From positions 186,001-250,000 of the forward strand of contig CAVTWD010000011.1 in the NCBI GenBank assembly GCA_963738325.1: a stretch of DNA of 64,000 bases, in the 5' to 3' direction. The first letter of the stretch is position 1. Each line of letters starts with the position of its first letter. The notes below the pieces were generated by a model. The model saw only the letters and a list, made by a program, of their open reading frames with translations, had not been told where the DNA came from and made no database searches. The DNA is from CAVTWD01 sp963738325. Lineage in GTDB: Bacteria > Actinomycetota > Acidimicrobiia > Acidimicrobiales > Ilumatobacteraceae. Positions 1 through 7,662 of this stretch are shown here, piece by piece. The translations under genes and the position numbers were made by a program.

Positions 1-850
1 CTCGGCGGAGTACTGCGACCTGGCCCCGGCCCAGGTGTGGGCCCGGCTGCTCGATGACGGCATCTACCTGTGCTCGATCTCCACCATGTACCGGCTGCTC
101 GCGGTCGCCGGCGAGAACCGCGAACGGCGACGGCAGCGCACCCACCCGGCGACCAAGAAGCCCGAGCTCATCGCCCGTCGACCGAACGAGGTCTGGTCGT
201 GGGATATCACGAAGCTGCAGGGCCCGCAGCGGGGCGTCTACTACGAGCTGTTCGTGGTCATCGACATCTTCTCCCGCTACGTCGTCGGCTGGATGGTGTC
301 GCCGGCCGAGACCGGAGAGCTCGCCGAAGCCTTCATCGCCGACACCCTGCAGCGACACGGCATCGGCCGCGGCCAGCTCTCCTTGCACGCCGACCGGGGC
401 ACCTCGATGACATCGAAGCCCGTCGCCCAGCTGCTCGTCGATCTCGGTGTCGCCCGCAGCCACAGCCGGCCGCATGTGAGCAACGACAACCCGTACTCGG
501 AGGCGAACTTCAAGACCCTCAAGTACTGCCCGGCCTTCCCTGGCCGGTTCGGCTCGATCGAAGACGCCCGGGCGTTCTGCGCCGCGTTCTTCGATCACTA
601 CAACCACGTCCACCGCCACGCCGGCATCGGGCTGCACACCCCGGCGTCGGTCCACTACGGCACCGCCGACGAGATCCGCGCCCAGCGGGCCGTCACTCTC
701 GACGCCGCCTACGCCGCCAACCCGGCACGGTTCGGGCACCGCCCGCCCCAGCCGCCGAAGCTGCCCACCATCGCCTGGATCAACGAACCCAGCCCCGAAG
801 CACTCATCACATCCGCATGACAAGTTGTCTCACCGGGCTTGACAGGTTCC
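1..850 (+). mobile_element. IS3-family element copy 1, cut by the window start
   Basis: The visible part matches the orfB half of the complete copy at 10385-11931 (reverse strand there). It ends with the same terminal sequence, read here as a TGTCTCACCGGGCTTGACAG core followed by GTTCC, at about 850. The orfA half lies outside the window. Its right flank is a 45-bp scrap of an IS110 transposase gene, so this copy landed in, or recombined into, that older element. Confidence 0.85.
2..820 (+). CDS. IS3-family transposase OrfB (DDE integrase core), 5' partial
   Basis: Catalyses strand transfer of the IS together with OrfA. The frame is open from base 2 and shows the rve integrase core: the first aspartate is in WSWDITKL, the second in LHADRGTSM, and the glutamate region follows NDNPYSEANFKTLKY. 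The C-terminal half carries the usual HAGIGLHTPASVHYG segment. The protein looks identical to OrfB of the copy at 10415-11425 over the shared length. Only the HTH-bearing N terminus is missing, because the window starts inside the gene. Confidence 0.9.
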   Translation, partial: SAEYCDLAPAQVWARLLDDGIYLCSISTMYRLLAVAGENRERRRQRTHPATKKPELIARRPNEVWSWDITKLQGPQRGVYYELFVVIDIFSRYVVGWMVSPAETGELAEAFIADTLQRHGIGRGQLSLHADRGTSMTSKPVAQLLVDLGVARSHSRPHVSNDNPYSEANFKTLKYCPAFPGRFGSIEDARAFCAAFFDHYNHVHRHAGIGLHTPASVHYGTADEIRAQRAVTLDAAYAANPARFGHRPPQPPKLPTIAWINEPSPEALITSA

Positions 851-895
851 GGACCGGCGTTTGCCTCCGGTGATGTTGTTGCCCGGGCACATCCC
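851..895 (-). pseudogene. IS110 transposase 3' scrap (far side of the insertion)
   Basis: Read on the minus strand this gives PGNNITGGKR, which matches the same segment of the intact IS110 transposase at 4976-6217. It is the continuation of the broken gene at 4001-4876, separated from it by the 896-3995 element. Its last five bases ATCCC (891-895) are the left copy of the target duplication. On its other side it is cut off by IS3 copy 1. Confidence 0.8.
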
Positions 896-905
896 TGTTG
901 GCGGC
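896..905. repeat. Left terminal inverted repeat of the 3.1 kb element
   Basis: TGTTGGCGGC, the exact reverse complement of the other end at 3986-3995. The outer dinucleotide pattern TG...CA is typical of Mu/Tn5053/IS3-type DDE enzymes. Confidence 0.9.
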
Positions 906-1061
906 GTGACTTTCTGATCACGTAGTAGCGCGCGCCGGCTGCGCTGTTTGCGCGCGCTGCGGGTCGCTCGGTGGCGTGTTGGCGGTGAGGATGTGCGGTT
1001 CCTGTACGCGAGGGACCCCCTCCCCATCAGTTGGTCGCTGTGCCGGAGGGGGTCCAAGGCG

Positions 1062-1730
1062 GTGTTGCCACCGGTGGCGATCGTATGGCCTTGCCCGTTG
1101 TCAGTCGATGCCTACGTCGCGGCGGGCCGTGAGGTCGATGCGCCGCGTCCGGACTGCCCGCGCTGTGGCGGCGCGATGTCGTGGTGGTCGGGCTATCGCC
1201 GTTTCGTCCGCTCTGGCGGCGTGAGCCGGGCGATCTTCGTGCCGAGGGTGCGCTGCGGGCCGTGCGCGAAGACCGACGCCGTGCTCCCGGCGTTCGTGTT
1301 CATGGGCCGCCTCGATGCTGTCGAGACGGTCGGCGCTGTCGTCGAAAAGGTTGTAGCCGCCGTTGGCGGGGTGCGGCCGGCGGCGGCGGTGGCAGATGTT
1401 CCGCACACCACGGCGCGGGGGTGGGTGCGCCGCTTCGCGGCCCGGGCGACGGGATGGTCGGTGGCGTTCGCGGCGCTGGCTGTCGAGCTCGGCGGAGAGG
1501 TCGTTGGCGCTATCGGCGACGCCGCCGGTCACACGTTGGTGGCGATCGGCGGCGCGTTCGCGGCGGCGCGCTCGTTTGCGGGCTGGGACCGGTTGGGCCG
1601 GTGGCGGTTTGCGTCGGCGGTGAGCGGCGGGAGGCTGCTCGCCGCCAACACGAATACCCCCTATCTCGTCGTCGGCAGGCGTCGTTTCATGCCTCCGGTC
1701 CCGTCGGACGGGACTCGAACGGAGGAATGA
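1062..1730 (+). CDS. Zinc-ribbon protein of the DDE transposon (DUF6431-like)
   Basis: First gene of the element, 222 residues if started at GTG 1062, which follows GGAGGGGG (1045-1052) at about 9 nt. The reading frame is open further upstream, but no better ribosome site is seen. Near residue 35 it has CPRCGG and then RCGPC about 35 residues on, a four-cysteine zinc ribbon, followed by a basic helical region that could bind DNA. It stops one base before the transposase ATG, so the three genes form one operon. I recall this kind of protein beside transposase/ATPase pairs in actinobacteria; its role (end recognition or target choice, by analogy with TniQ) is inference. No catalytic triad is visible. 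Confidence 0.7.
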   Translation: MLPPVAIVWPCPLSVDAYVAAGREVDAPRPDCPRCGGAMSWWSGYRRFVRSGGVSRAIFVPRVRCGPCAKTDAVLPAFVFMGRLDAVETVGAVVEKVVAAVGGVRPAAAVADVPHTTARGWVRRFAARATGWSVAFAALAVELGGEVVGAIGDAAGHTLVAIGGAFAAARSFAGWDRLGRWRFASAVSGGRLLAANTNTPYLVVGRRRFMPPVPSDGTRTEE

Positions 1731-1731
1731 C

Positions 1732-3093
1732 ATGGACCACGACCAGCAGGAGGCGGTGGCGCTGCACCGTTTCGGTGTGATCGCCGAGGCGACGAACCCG
1801 CGCTTGACGCCGGCCGAGCGGGGTGCGCTGGTGCGCCAGATCGTGACGCGGGCCCACTCGCACCCCGACGGCACCGAGCGCCGCTACTCGCGGGGAACGA
1901 TCGACCGTTGGATCAGGGCGTGGCGGGCCGGTGGCCTGGACGCGCTGAAGCCCTCGCCCCGGGCCGACACCGGGGCGGTGCGGGCGCACCCCGAGCTGTT
2001 CGCCGAGGTGGCCGCCCTGCGATTGGAGCTCCCGTCGCGCTCGGCGGCCCAGATCGCGTCGATCCTTTATCACCGCCACGGCATCCGGGTCGCCGAGCGC
2101 ACGGTGCGGGCCCAGCTGCGGCGGGCCGGGCTGCACCGCGAGGCGCTGGAGGCTGAGCCGAAGGTGTTCGGTCGTTACGAGGCCGAGGCGCCGAATGACC
2201 GGTGGATCACCGACGTGCTGGTCGGCCCGTGGGTCCCGTGGCCGAGGCTCGACGCGTCGGTGCGGGCCCGGCTGTTCCTGATCGTCGATGACCACAGCCG
2301 ACTGATCGTCGACGGCCGCTTCTTCGCCCACGAGAACGCCCACGCCGGCCAGGAGCTGCTGCGCCGGGCGATCGTGCGCCGCGGTGTCCCCGTCGTGCTC
2401 TACGCCGACAACGGCGCCCCGTTCTCCAACGCCTGGCTGGCCCGGACCTGCGCCGTGCTGGGCGTGCGCCTCGTACACTCCAAGCCCTACTCGCCGGAAG
2501 GCCGCGGCAAACAGGAGCGGGCCAACCGCTACATCCGCGAGGCCTTCCTGGCCGAGGCCACCCACGTCGGCATCGCCGACCTCGACGAGCTCAACGACCG
2601 CTTCACTGCCTGGGCAGAGCGGATCGCCAACCGTCGCGTCCACGGCGAAACCAACCAGACGCCGATCGAACGCTTCGAGCGGGGCGGGCCCCACCGCGGG
2701 GTCGACCCCGACCGCCTGCGGGAGGCGTTCCGCTGGTCGGTGACCCGCAAAGTGACCCGCACCGCCACGGTCCCGCTCGAGGGCAACGCCTACGGGGTCG
2801 ACCCCGCCCTGGTCGGCCGCCGGGTCGAGCTGCGCTACGACCCCGAGGACCTGACCCGCATCGACGTCTACCTGGACGGCCGGCCCGCCGGGGTGGCCAC
2901 CCCGTTCGTCACCCGCCGCCACGTCCACCCCGCCGTCCCCCAGGCCGCCCGCCCCGAACCTGAGGTGACCGGCATCGACTACCTGGGCCTCGTCGCCGCC
3001 GCCCACGACGAGGCGGCCGGCACCGGGCAGAAGATCGACTTCTCCCAGCTCGACATGTTCGCCGACCCCGACATCGAGGAGCAGACCCGATGA
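1732..3093 (+). CDS. TniA/Mu-like DDE transposase
   Basis: Cuts and joins the ends of the element. 453 residues, started at ATG 1732 behind GGAGGA. The N-terminal ~110 residues carry helix-turn-helix segments (TIDRWIRAWRAGGLDALKP and a second around residues 95-140). The integrase core shows D161 (RWITD), D226 (YADNGAPF) and E262 (GKQERANRY), the D,D-35-E spacing. After residue ~345 a beta-rich tail (GNAYGVDPALVGRRVELRYD) resembles the Mu transposase C-terminal domain found in TniA and TnsB. It overlaps the ATPase gene by 4 nt (ATGA). It appears intact. Confidence 0.9.
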   Translation: MDHDQQEAVALHRFGVIAEATNPRLTPAERGALVRQIVTRAHSHPDGTERRYSRGTIDRWIRAWRAGGLDALKPSPRADTGAVRAHPELFAEVAALRLELPSRSAAQIASILYHRHGIRVAERTVRAQLRRAGLHREALEAEPKVFGRYEAEAPNDRWITDVLVGPWVPWPRLDASVRARLFLIVDDHSRLIVDGRFFAHENAHAGQELLRRAIVRRGVPVVLYADNGAPFSNAWLARTCAVLGVRLVHSKPYSPEGRGKQERANRYIREAFLAEATHVGIADLDELNDRFTAWAERIANRRVHGETNQTPIERFERGGPHRGVDPDRLREAFRWSVTRKVTRTATVPLEGNAYGVDPALVGRRVELRYDPEDLTRIDVYLDGRPAGVATPFVTRRHVHPAVPQAARPEPEVTGIDYLGLVAAAHDEAAGTGQKIDFSQLDMFADPDIEEQTR

Positions 3094-3908
3094 GCGCCCC
3101 CGCCCCGTGGGCCGCGCACTTCGGGCTGCAGCGCACCCCGTTCGGCAAGTCCATCGCCGCCAAGGACCTCTTCGCCCGCCAAGCCCACGCCGAGGCCGTC
3201 GCCCGCATCAACTTCTGCGTCGTCGAGTCCGCCCTCGGCGTCATCACCGGCGACGTCGGCGCCGGCAAGACCGTGTCGGTCCGTGCCGCCGTCGACGCGC
3301 TCGACCGCACCCGGCACTCGGTTATCTACATCGCCAACCCCGCCTTCGGCACCCGCGGCCTCTACGTCACCATCGTGCGCTCCCTGGGTGCCGAGCCCCG
3401 CTACCTCAAAGCCGAGCTGATGGCCCAAGCCGCCGATCTGCTCGCCGCCGAGACCGCCGAGCGGCACCGCCGCGTCGTGCTCGTCTGCGACGAGGCCCAC
3501 CTGCTCACGCCGGCCCAACTCGAAGAGCTGCGGCTGCTCACCAACTCCGAGATGGACTCGGCCTCACCGTTCGCCGGGATCCTTATCGGCCAGCCCACCC
3601 TCAACCGCCAACTCCGCATGGGCGTCTTCGCCGCACTCGACCAGCGCATCGCCACCCGGTTCGCGATCCGCCCGATGGACATCGGCGAGTCCGCCGCCTA
3701 CCTGCGACACCACCTCACCCTCGCCGGGCGCGACGAACCGCTCCTCGCCGACGACGCCGTCGCGCGCCTGCACCGGGCTTCAGGAGGACTACCTCGAGCG
3801 CTCAACAACGCCGCGACGGCCGCCATCATCGCCGCCGCCGCCGACAACAAACTCCTCGTCGACGACTCCTGCGCCAAGAAGGCCGTCGCCGAGCTCACCC
3901 GCGACTGA
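3090..3908 (+). CDS. TniB/ExeA-like AAA ATPase of the transposon
   Basis: ATP-dependent partner of the transposase, expected to act in target capture or complex assembly as MuB, TniB and IstB do. 272 residues. Walker A is GDVGAGKT at residues 54-61 and Walker B is VVLVCDEAH with D134/E135. The N-terminal stretch (FGLQRTPFGKS) and the segment ANPAFGTRGLYVTIVRSLG are typical of the ExeA/TniB group rather than IstB. Its start codon overlaps the transposase stop. It is the last gene before the right end of the element. Confidence 0.88.
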   Translation: MSAPAPWAAHFGLQRTPFGKSIAAKDLFARQAHAEAVARINFCVVESALGVITGDVGAGKTVSVRAAVDALDRTRHSVIYIANPAFGTRGLYVTIVRSLGAEPRYLKAELMAQAADLLAAETAERHRRVVLVCDEAHLLTPAQLEELRLLTNSEMDSASPFAGILIGQPTLNRQLRMGVFAALDQRIATRFAIRPMDIGESAAYLRHHLTLAGRDEPLLADDAVARLHRASGGLPRALNNAATAAIIAAAADNKLLVDDSCAKKAVAELTRD

Positions 3909-3912
3909 CACT

Positions 3913-3962
3913 CAGCACTCCGTGCTCATCGACCCATGCCGCTCACTGAGCACGGAGTGCTG
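3913..3962 (+). terminator. Perfect 16-bp inverted repeat after the transposon operon
   Basis: The arm CAGCACTCCGTGCTCA (3913-3928) is repeated in reverse complement at 3947-3962 with an 18-nt loop, starting 5 nt after the ATPase stop. A stem this long would form a strong terminator-like hairpin, but there is no T-run, so intrinsic termination is uncertain. It lies only 24 bp inside the right subterminal and terminal repeats and could instead be a protein-binding site of the element end. Confidence 0.6.
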
Positions 3963-3985
3963 CCTGGCCATGTGCAAACAGCGCG

Positions 3986-3995
3986 GCCGCCAACA
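3986..3995. repeat. Right terminal inverted repeat of the 3.1 kb element
   Basis: GCCGCCAACA, followed at once by ATCCC (3996-4000), the right copy of the 5-bp target duplication. Confidence 0.9.
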
Positions 3996-4000
3996 ATCCC

Positions 4001-4876
4001 GGCCCATGACGCCAGGTGGGCCGCGGTCGGGAACCTGGTCATGTCCACGCCGATCTCGGCGATGATGCACTCGGCGGCCCGTTTGCCCACGCCGGTGATC
4101 GTGTCGAGGTGGTCACGGGCCTCCGAGAAAGGGGCCATCACCCGGTCGACTTCGGTGTCGAGGGTGGTGATGGCGTCTTCCAGGTGGGCGACGTGGTCCA
4201 TGGTGATCTTCAGGATGGTGGCGTGATGTTCACGGAACCGGCCTTGGAGCGCCTCGCGCAACATCGGGATCTTCTTGCGCAGCGTTCCCTTGGCCAGCTC
4301 GGCCAGCGTCTCGGGGTCTCGTTCACCGGCGATCAACCCGGCCAGCATCTGCCGGCCCGACACCCCGAAGACGTCGGAGGCGACCGAGTCGAGTTTGATG
4401 CCGGCGTCCTCCAGCGTCTTCTGCACGCGCTGTTGCTCGGCGGTGTGGGTCTGGATCAGCCGCTTGCGGTAGCGGGTGAGATCTCGCAGCTCGCGGATCG
4501 CCGGTGGCGGCACGAACGAGCTCCGCAGCAGCCCGTGTTCCAACAGCTCCGCCAACCATGCTGCGTCGGCCATGTCCGTCTTGCGGCCCGGCACCATCTT
4601 CACGCGCTTGGCGTTCACGAGCTTGAGGTCGAAGCCGCGGTCCTCGAGCACATACCAGATCGGCTTCCAATACGGGCCGGTCGCTTCCATGACCACCTCG
4701 ACCACCCCGTTGGCGGCCAGCCAATCGGCCAACTCCTCCAAGCTCGACGTGAACGTCGGGAACACGCGCAGCTCGCTCTGCCGGCCCCTACCAGACGACC
4801 GCGGCGTTCGCACACAAGCGACCACCTCGTCCTTTCCGACATCCAACCCGGCGCAGCGTTCGACGATGACATCCAT
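4001..4876 (-). pseudogene. IS110-family transposase 1, interrupted at its 3' end
   Basis: Starts at ATG 4876 (MDVIVERCAGLDVGKDE) and reads through the RuvC-like DEDD domain (D in GLDVGKD, E in VVMEATG, aspartates in KTDMADA), a central coiled coil and the start of the transposase_20 domain (TGVGKRAAECIIAEIGVDM). It is broken at LASWAG by the 896-3995 element. The next ten or so codons survive at 851-895; everything after GGKR is lost to IS3 copy 1. It is closely related to, but not identical with, the intact copy at 4976-6217. Confidence 0.9.
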
Positions 4877-4975
4877 GCACACCACCCCTCTCGCTCGACT
4901 GTGAGACGGGCCTGGCAGGGCCAACCGATCATCGAACCTGTGAAGAGAATCAGCCTTGAGCGTGGCGCGAGACGT

Positions 4976-6217
4976 TCATGCGGCAATCTTCCGGAGTGTG
5001 ACTGCATAGCCGAGGTCCCGGAGTTGTTGGACGAGGCGCTCTTGGTGGCGTGCGGTGTCGCCGCGTCGGGCGAAGTAATCGCCGCCGAGGTCGCTGTAGT
5101 CGACGTTGTTGGTGAGCAGGTGCCAGCAGATGACCAGGATCGAGTGGCCAACCGCGACCGCGGCCTTCTTCTTGCCGATCCGTCGGGCCAGCCGCCAGAA
5201 CTGGGCTGACAGGTAGGTGTCACGGGACCGGGCCGCAGACCAGGCGCATTGGTTCAAGATGTCGGCGAGCCACGGGTCGCCTTTGGTGGTCTTGCCGGAG
5301 TGGCGTTTGCCGCCGGTGATGTTGTTGCCCGGCGACATCCCGGCCCAGGAAGCGAGGTGCCCGGCGGTCGGGAAGCGGGTCATGTCGACACCGATCTCGG
5401 CGATGATGCACTCCGCGGCCCGTTTGCCGACCCCGGTGATGGTGTCGAGGTGGTCGCGGGCCTCAACGAAAGGGACCATCACCTCGTCGACTCGTTCGTC
5501 GAGCTGGGCGATGGCGGACTCGAGGTGAGCAGTGTGGTCCAGGCACAACCGGATCAGGAGGGCGTGGTGGTCGCGGAACCGTCCTCGCAGGGCCTCGCGC
5601 AACTCGGGGATCTTCTTGCGTAGCACCCCTTTGGCGAGCTCGGCGAGAACCTCGGGGTCGCGCTCCCCGGCAACGAGCGCGGCCAGCATCGCTCGCCCCG
5701 ACACACCGAGCACATCGGAGGCGACCGAGTCCAACTTGATGCCGGCGTCCTCCAGGGTCTTGTGGATCCGCTGGCACTCGGAGGTGTGAGCCTGGACGAG
5801 GCGTTTGCGGTAGCGGGTCAGGTCACGCAGCTCCCGGATCGCCACCGGGGGCACGAAACTGGCGCGCAGCAGGCCGTGTTCCAACAGCTCAGCAAGCCAC
5901 TCGGCGTCGAGAACATCGGACTTACGACCGGGGAGGATCTTGACGTGGCGGGCGTTGACCAACTTCAGATCGAACCCGCGGTCTTCGAGCACGTACCACG
6001 GTGACTTCCAATACGACCCGGTCGCTTCCATGACGACCTCGGTGACACCCTCGGCGGTGAACCAGTCGGCCATCGCCTCCAGCTGGGAAGTGAAGGAGCT
6101 GAACGTCCGGGTCTCCTTGCGGCGACCCTTGCCGCTCGGATCTGGTGTGCGCACGCAGGCGACCACCTCGTCCTTACCGATGTCCACCCCGGCGCACCGC
6201 TCCACCATCAGGTCCAT
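4976..6217 (-). CDS. IS110-family transposase 2, complete
   Basis: A 413-residue recombinase of the IS110 family, which moves the element guided by a bridge RNA made from its non-coding end. The N-terminal RuvC-like domain shows D12 (GVDIGKD), E64 (VVMEATGSYW), D101 and D104 (GRKSDVLDAEW). A coiled coil occupies about 130-260. The C-terminal transposase_20 domain has TGVGKRAAECIIAEIG and PGNNITGGKRHSGKT. The stop is only about 35 nt from the homologous leader of IS110 copy 1, so this element seems to sit inside that leader. Confidence 0.92.
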   Translation of the reverse strand: MDLMVERCAGVDIGKDEVVACVRTPDPSGKGRRKETRTFSSFTSQLEAMADWFTAEGVTEVVMEATGSYWKSPWYVLEDRGFDLKLVNARHVKILPGRKSDVLDAEWLAELLEHGLLRASFVPPVAIRELRDLTRYRKRLVQAHTSECQRIHKTLEDAGIKLDSVASDVLGVSGRAMLAALVAGERDPEVLAELAKGVLRKKIPELREALRGRFRDHHALLIRLCLDHTAHLESAIAQLDERVDEVMVPFVEARDHLDTITGVGKRAAECIIAEIGVDMTRFPTAGHLASWAGMSPGNNITGGKRHSGKTTKGDPWLADILNQCAWSAARSRDTYLSAQFWRLARRIGKKKAAVAVGHSILVICWHLLTNNVDYSDLGGDYFARRGDTARHQERLVQQLRDLGYAVTLRKIAA

Positions 6218-6530
6218 CGCCGACCCCCCGTCTGACCATCTTGGAATTTTGGGTGGGCCGGCGGGGTCAACCGATCAACGACGCTGTGAAGCGTGTACCT
6301 GACAACAATTCGAGGTGCCGGGAAGACCCCTGGCGTCAGTCTGTAAGTCGGGCTCTACCTGCACCAAGGGCAAACGAGCTCAGCCAGGCCCGACACGATT
6401 CTCATCCATCGAGGCGGCCAACGAGCCATGGGGGTCTGTAAGGCGTGCTCGAGGCAACAAGTCGCAGTGCCGGGAAGGCCCCCAGCGTCAATCTCTTAAT
6501 CGGGCTCACTGGCACCAAGAGGTTGTCCCG
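6218..6530 (-). ncRNA. IS110 leader with duplicated bridge-RNA-like segment
   Basis: This non-coding stretch lies upstream of the intact IS110 gene, where IS110-group elements encode their bridge RNA. It holds an imperfect direct repeat of about 86 nt: 6284-6370 (from CTGTGAAGCGTG to GCACCAAGGG) and 6436-6521 (from CTGTAAGGCGTG to GGCACCAAGAG). Both contain GTGCCGGGAAG, then CCCC, GCGTCA and TCGGGCTC. A third partial copy of the repeat start (CTGTGAAGAG, 4938-4947) lies upstream of IS110 transposase 1. The simplest reading is that repeat one belongs to IS110 copy 2 and repeat two is the displaced leader of copy 1. Transcription and RNA folding are inferred, not shown. Confidence 0.5.
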
Positions 6531-6630
6531 GGCGGCGTGGAAGTTTGAGGGGGCGGTCCTCCACCCGGCGCCTGCCGTGAGGTAGGTGTCGGGTGTCCTG
6601 CAAGACGACCCGACCAGGAGGAGGACCGCT

Positions 6631-7520
6631 GTGAGCAAGAAGTATCAGAGGACGAATGGGCGCGCCGGCACGGGCCGGGTGACCGCGAAGACGAAGCCGC
6701 TGGAGCCGCTGTCAGCCGGGGTTGATGACGGGCTGCCGGTGTGGGCTCTGCCCGAGTCGGTGCAGATCGCGATGGTCGACCTGGCCGAGACCGCGAAGGA
6801 GGGTCTGCTGGCGCTGGCCGTCGGGACCGGGCTGCAGGTGATGCAGGTGCTGATGGAAGAAGATGTGTGCGCGCTGGCCGGCCCGAAGGGCAAGTGGAAC
6901 CCGCAGCGCAGCGCGGTCCGCCATGGGACCGACGACGGGCAGGTGACGTTGGGCGGCCGCCGGGTGGCGATCCGCCGGCCGCGGGTACGCGCCGCCGACG
7001 GCAGCGGCGAGGTGCCGCTGGCCAGCTACGAGCTGTTCTCGTCGACGGAGATCCTGGGTCGCCTGGCGATGGAGCGGATGCTGGCCAAGCTGAGCTGCCG
7101 GCGCTACCCGGCCGGGCTCGAGCCGGTCGGTTTCGCTGTCGAGGCGGCGGCGTCGGCGACGTCGAAGTCGGCGATCTCCCGCCGGTTCGTCGCCGCTACC
7201 GAGCAGGCGTTGGCCGAGGTGATGAACGCTGATCTGTCCGAGCTCGACCTGGTGGCGTTGATGGTCGACGGGGTGCACTTCGGCGAGCACACCTGCGTGG
7301 TCGCGCTGGGAATCGGGATCGACGGGATCAAGCATCCGCTCGGCGTCGTGGAGGGATCAACCGAGAACGCCACGGTCGTGACCGGGCTGCTCGCCGGCCT
7401 GCGCGAGCGGGGGTTGGACGTGACCCGACCGATGCTGGTCGTGATCGACGGCGCCAAGGCGCTGGCGGCCGCGGTGAAGGCGGTGTTCGACCACCCGGTG
7501 ATCGGTCGTTGTCAGCTCCA
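6631..7520 (+). pseudogene. IS256-family (mutator) transposase, 3' truncated
   Basis: Starts at GTG 6631 behind AGGAGGAGG at 8 nt. It reads as an IS256-type transposase with GGRRVAIRRPRVR, the first catalytic aspartate in LVALMVDGVHF and the second in LVVIDGAKAL. The frame is cut after PVIGRCQLH, before the catalytic glutamate and the STNAIES-type tail. The break coincides with the first TTATGCCGA repeat of the RIT element, which appears to have inserted here. The missing 3' part is not found elsewhere in the window; the fragment at 16150 is of a different subgroup. Confidence 0.85.
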
Positions 7521-7602
7521 TTATGCCGAGCAGCGGGTTATGCCGAGTAGGGCTCCAGAACCCTCGTGGGGCAACGACTTCGGGCTGTTGAAGTCGGCAT
7601 AA
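7521..7602. repeat. TTATGCCGA repeat array at the RIT left end
   Basis: Two direct copies (7521-7529 and 7538-7546, 17 bp apart) and one inverted copy (7594-7602). The first begins exactly where the IS256 reading frame breaks. Confidence 0.6.
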
Positions 7603-7662
7603 TCCAGCCCGTGCGTCCAAGCCTTCTCTCCGACATCGACCGGATGAGGAGAGGAGATCAGG

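Larger units (their letters stand above)
896..3995 (+). mobile_element. 3.1 kb DDE transposon with zinc-ribbon, TniA-like and TniB-like genes
   Basis: Both boundaries can be read directly. The ends are TGTTGGCGGC (896-905) and GCCGCCAACA (3986-3995), a perfect 10-bp inverted repeat. The element is flanked by direct repeats ATCCC (891-895 and 3996-4000), and removing it plus one ATCCC restores an IS110 transposase reading frame. A subterminal inverted pair GCGCTGTTTGC (941-951) and GCAAACAGCGC (3974-3984) and an extra TGTTGGCGG at 977-985 look like further transposase-binding sites. Three co-oriented genes fill it: a zinc-ribbon protein, a D,D-35-E transposase with a Mu-type C terminus, and an ExeA/TniB-like AAA ATPase. 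The arrangement resembles Tn5053/Mu-type systems more than IS21. Confidence 0.88.
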
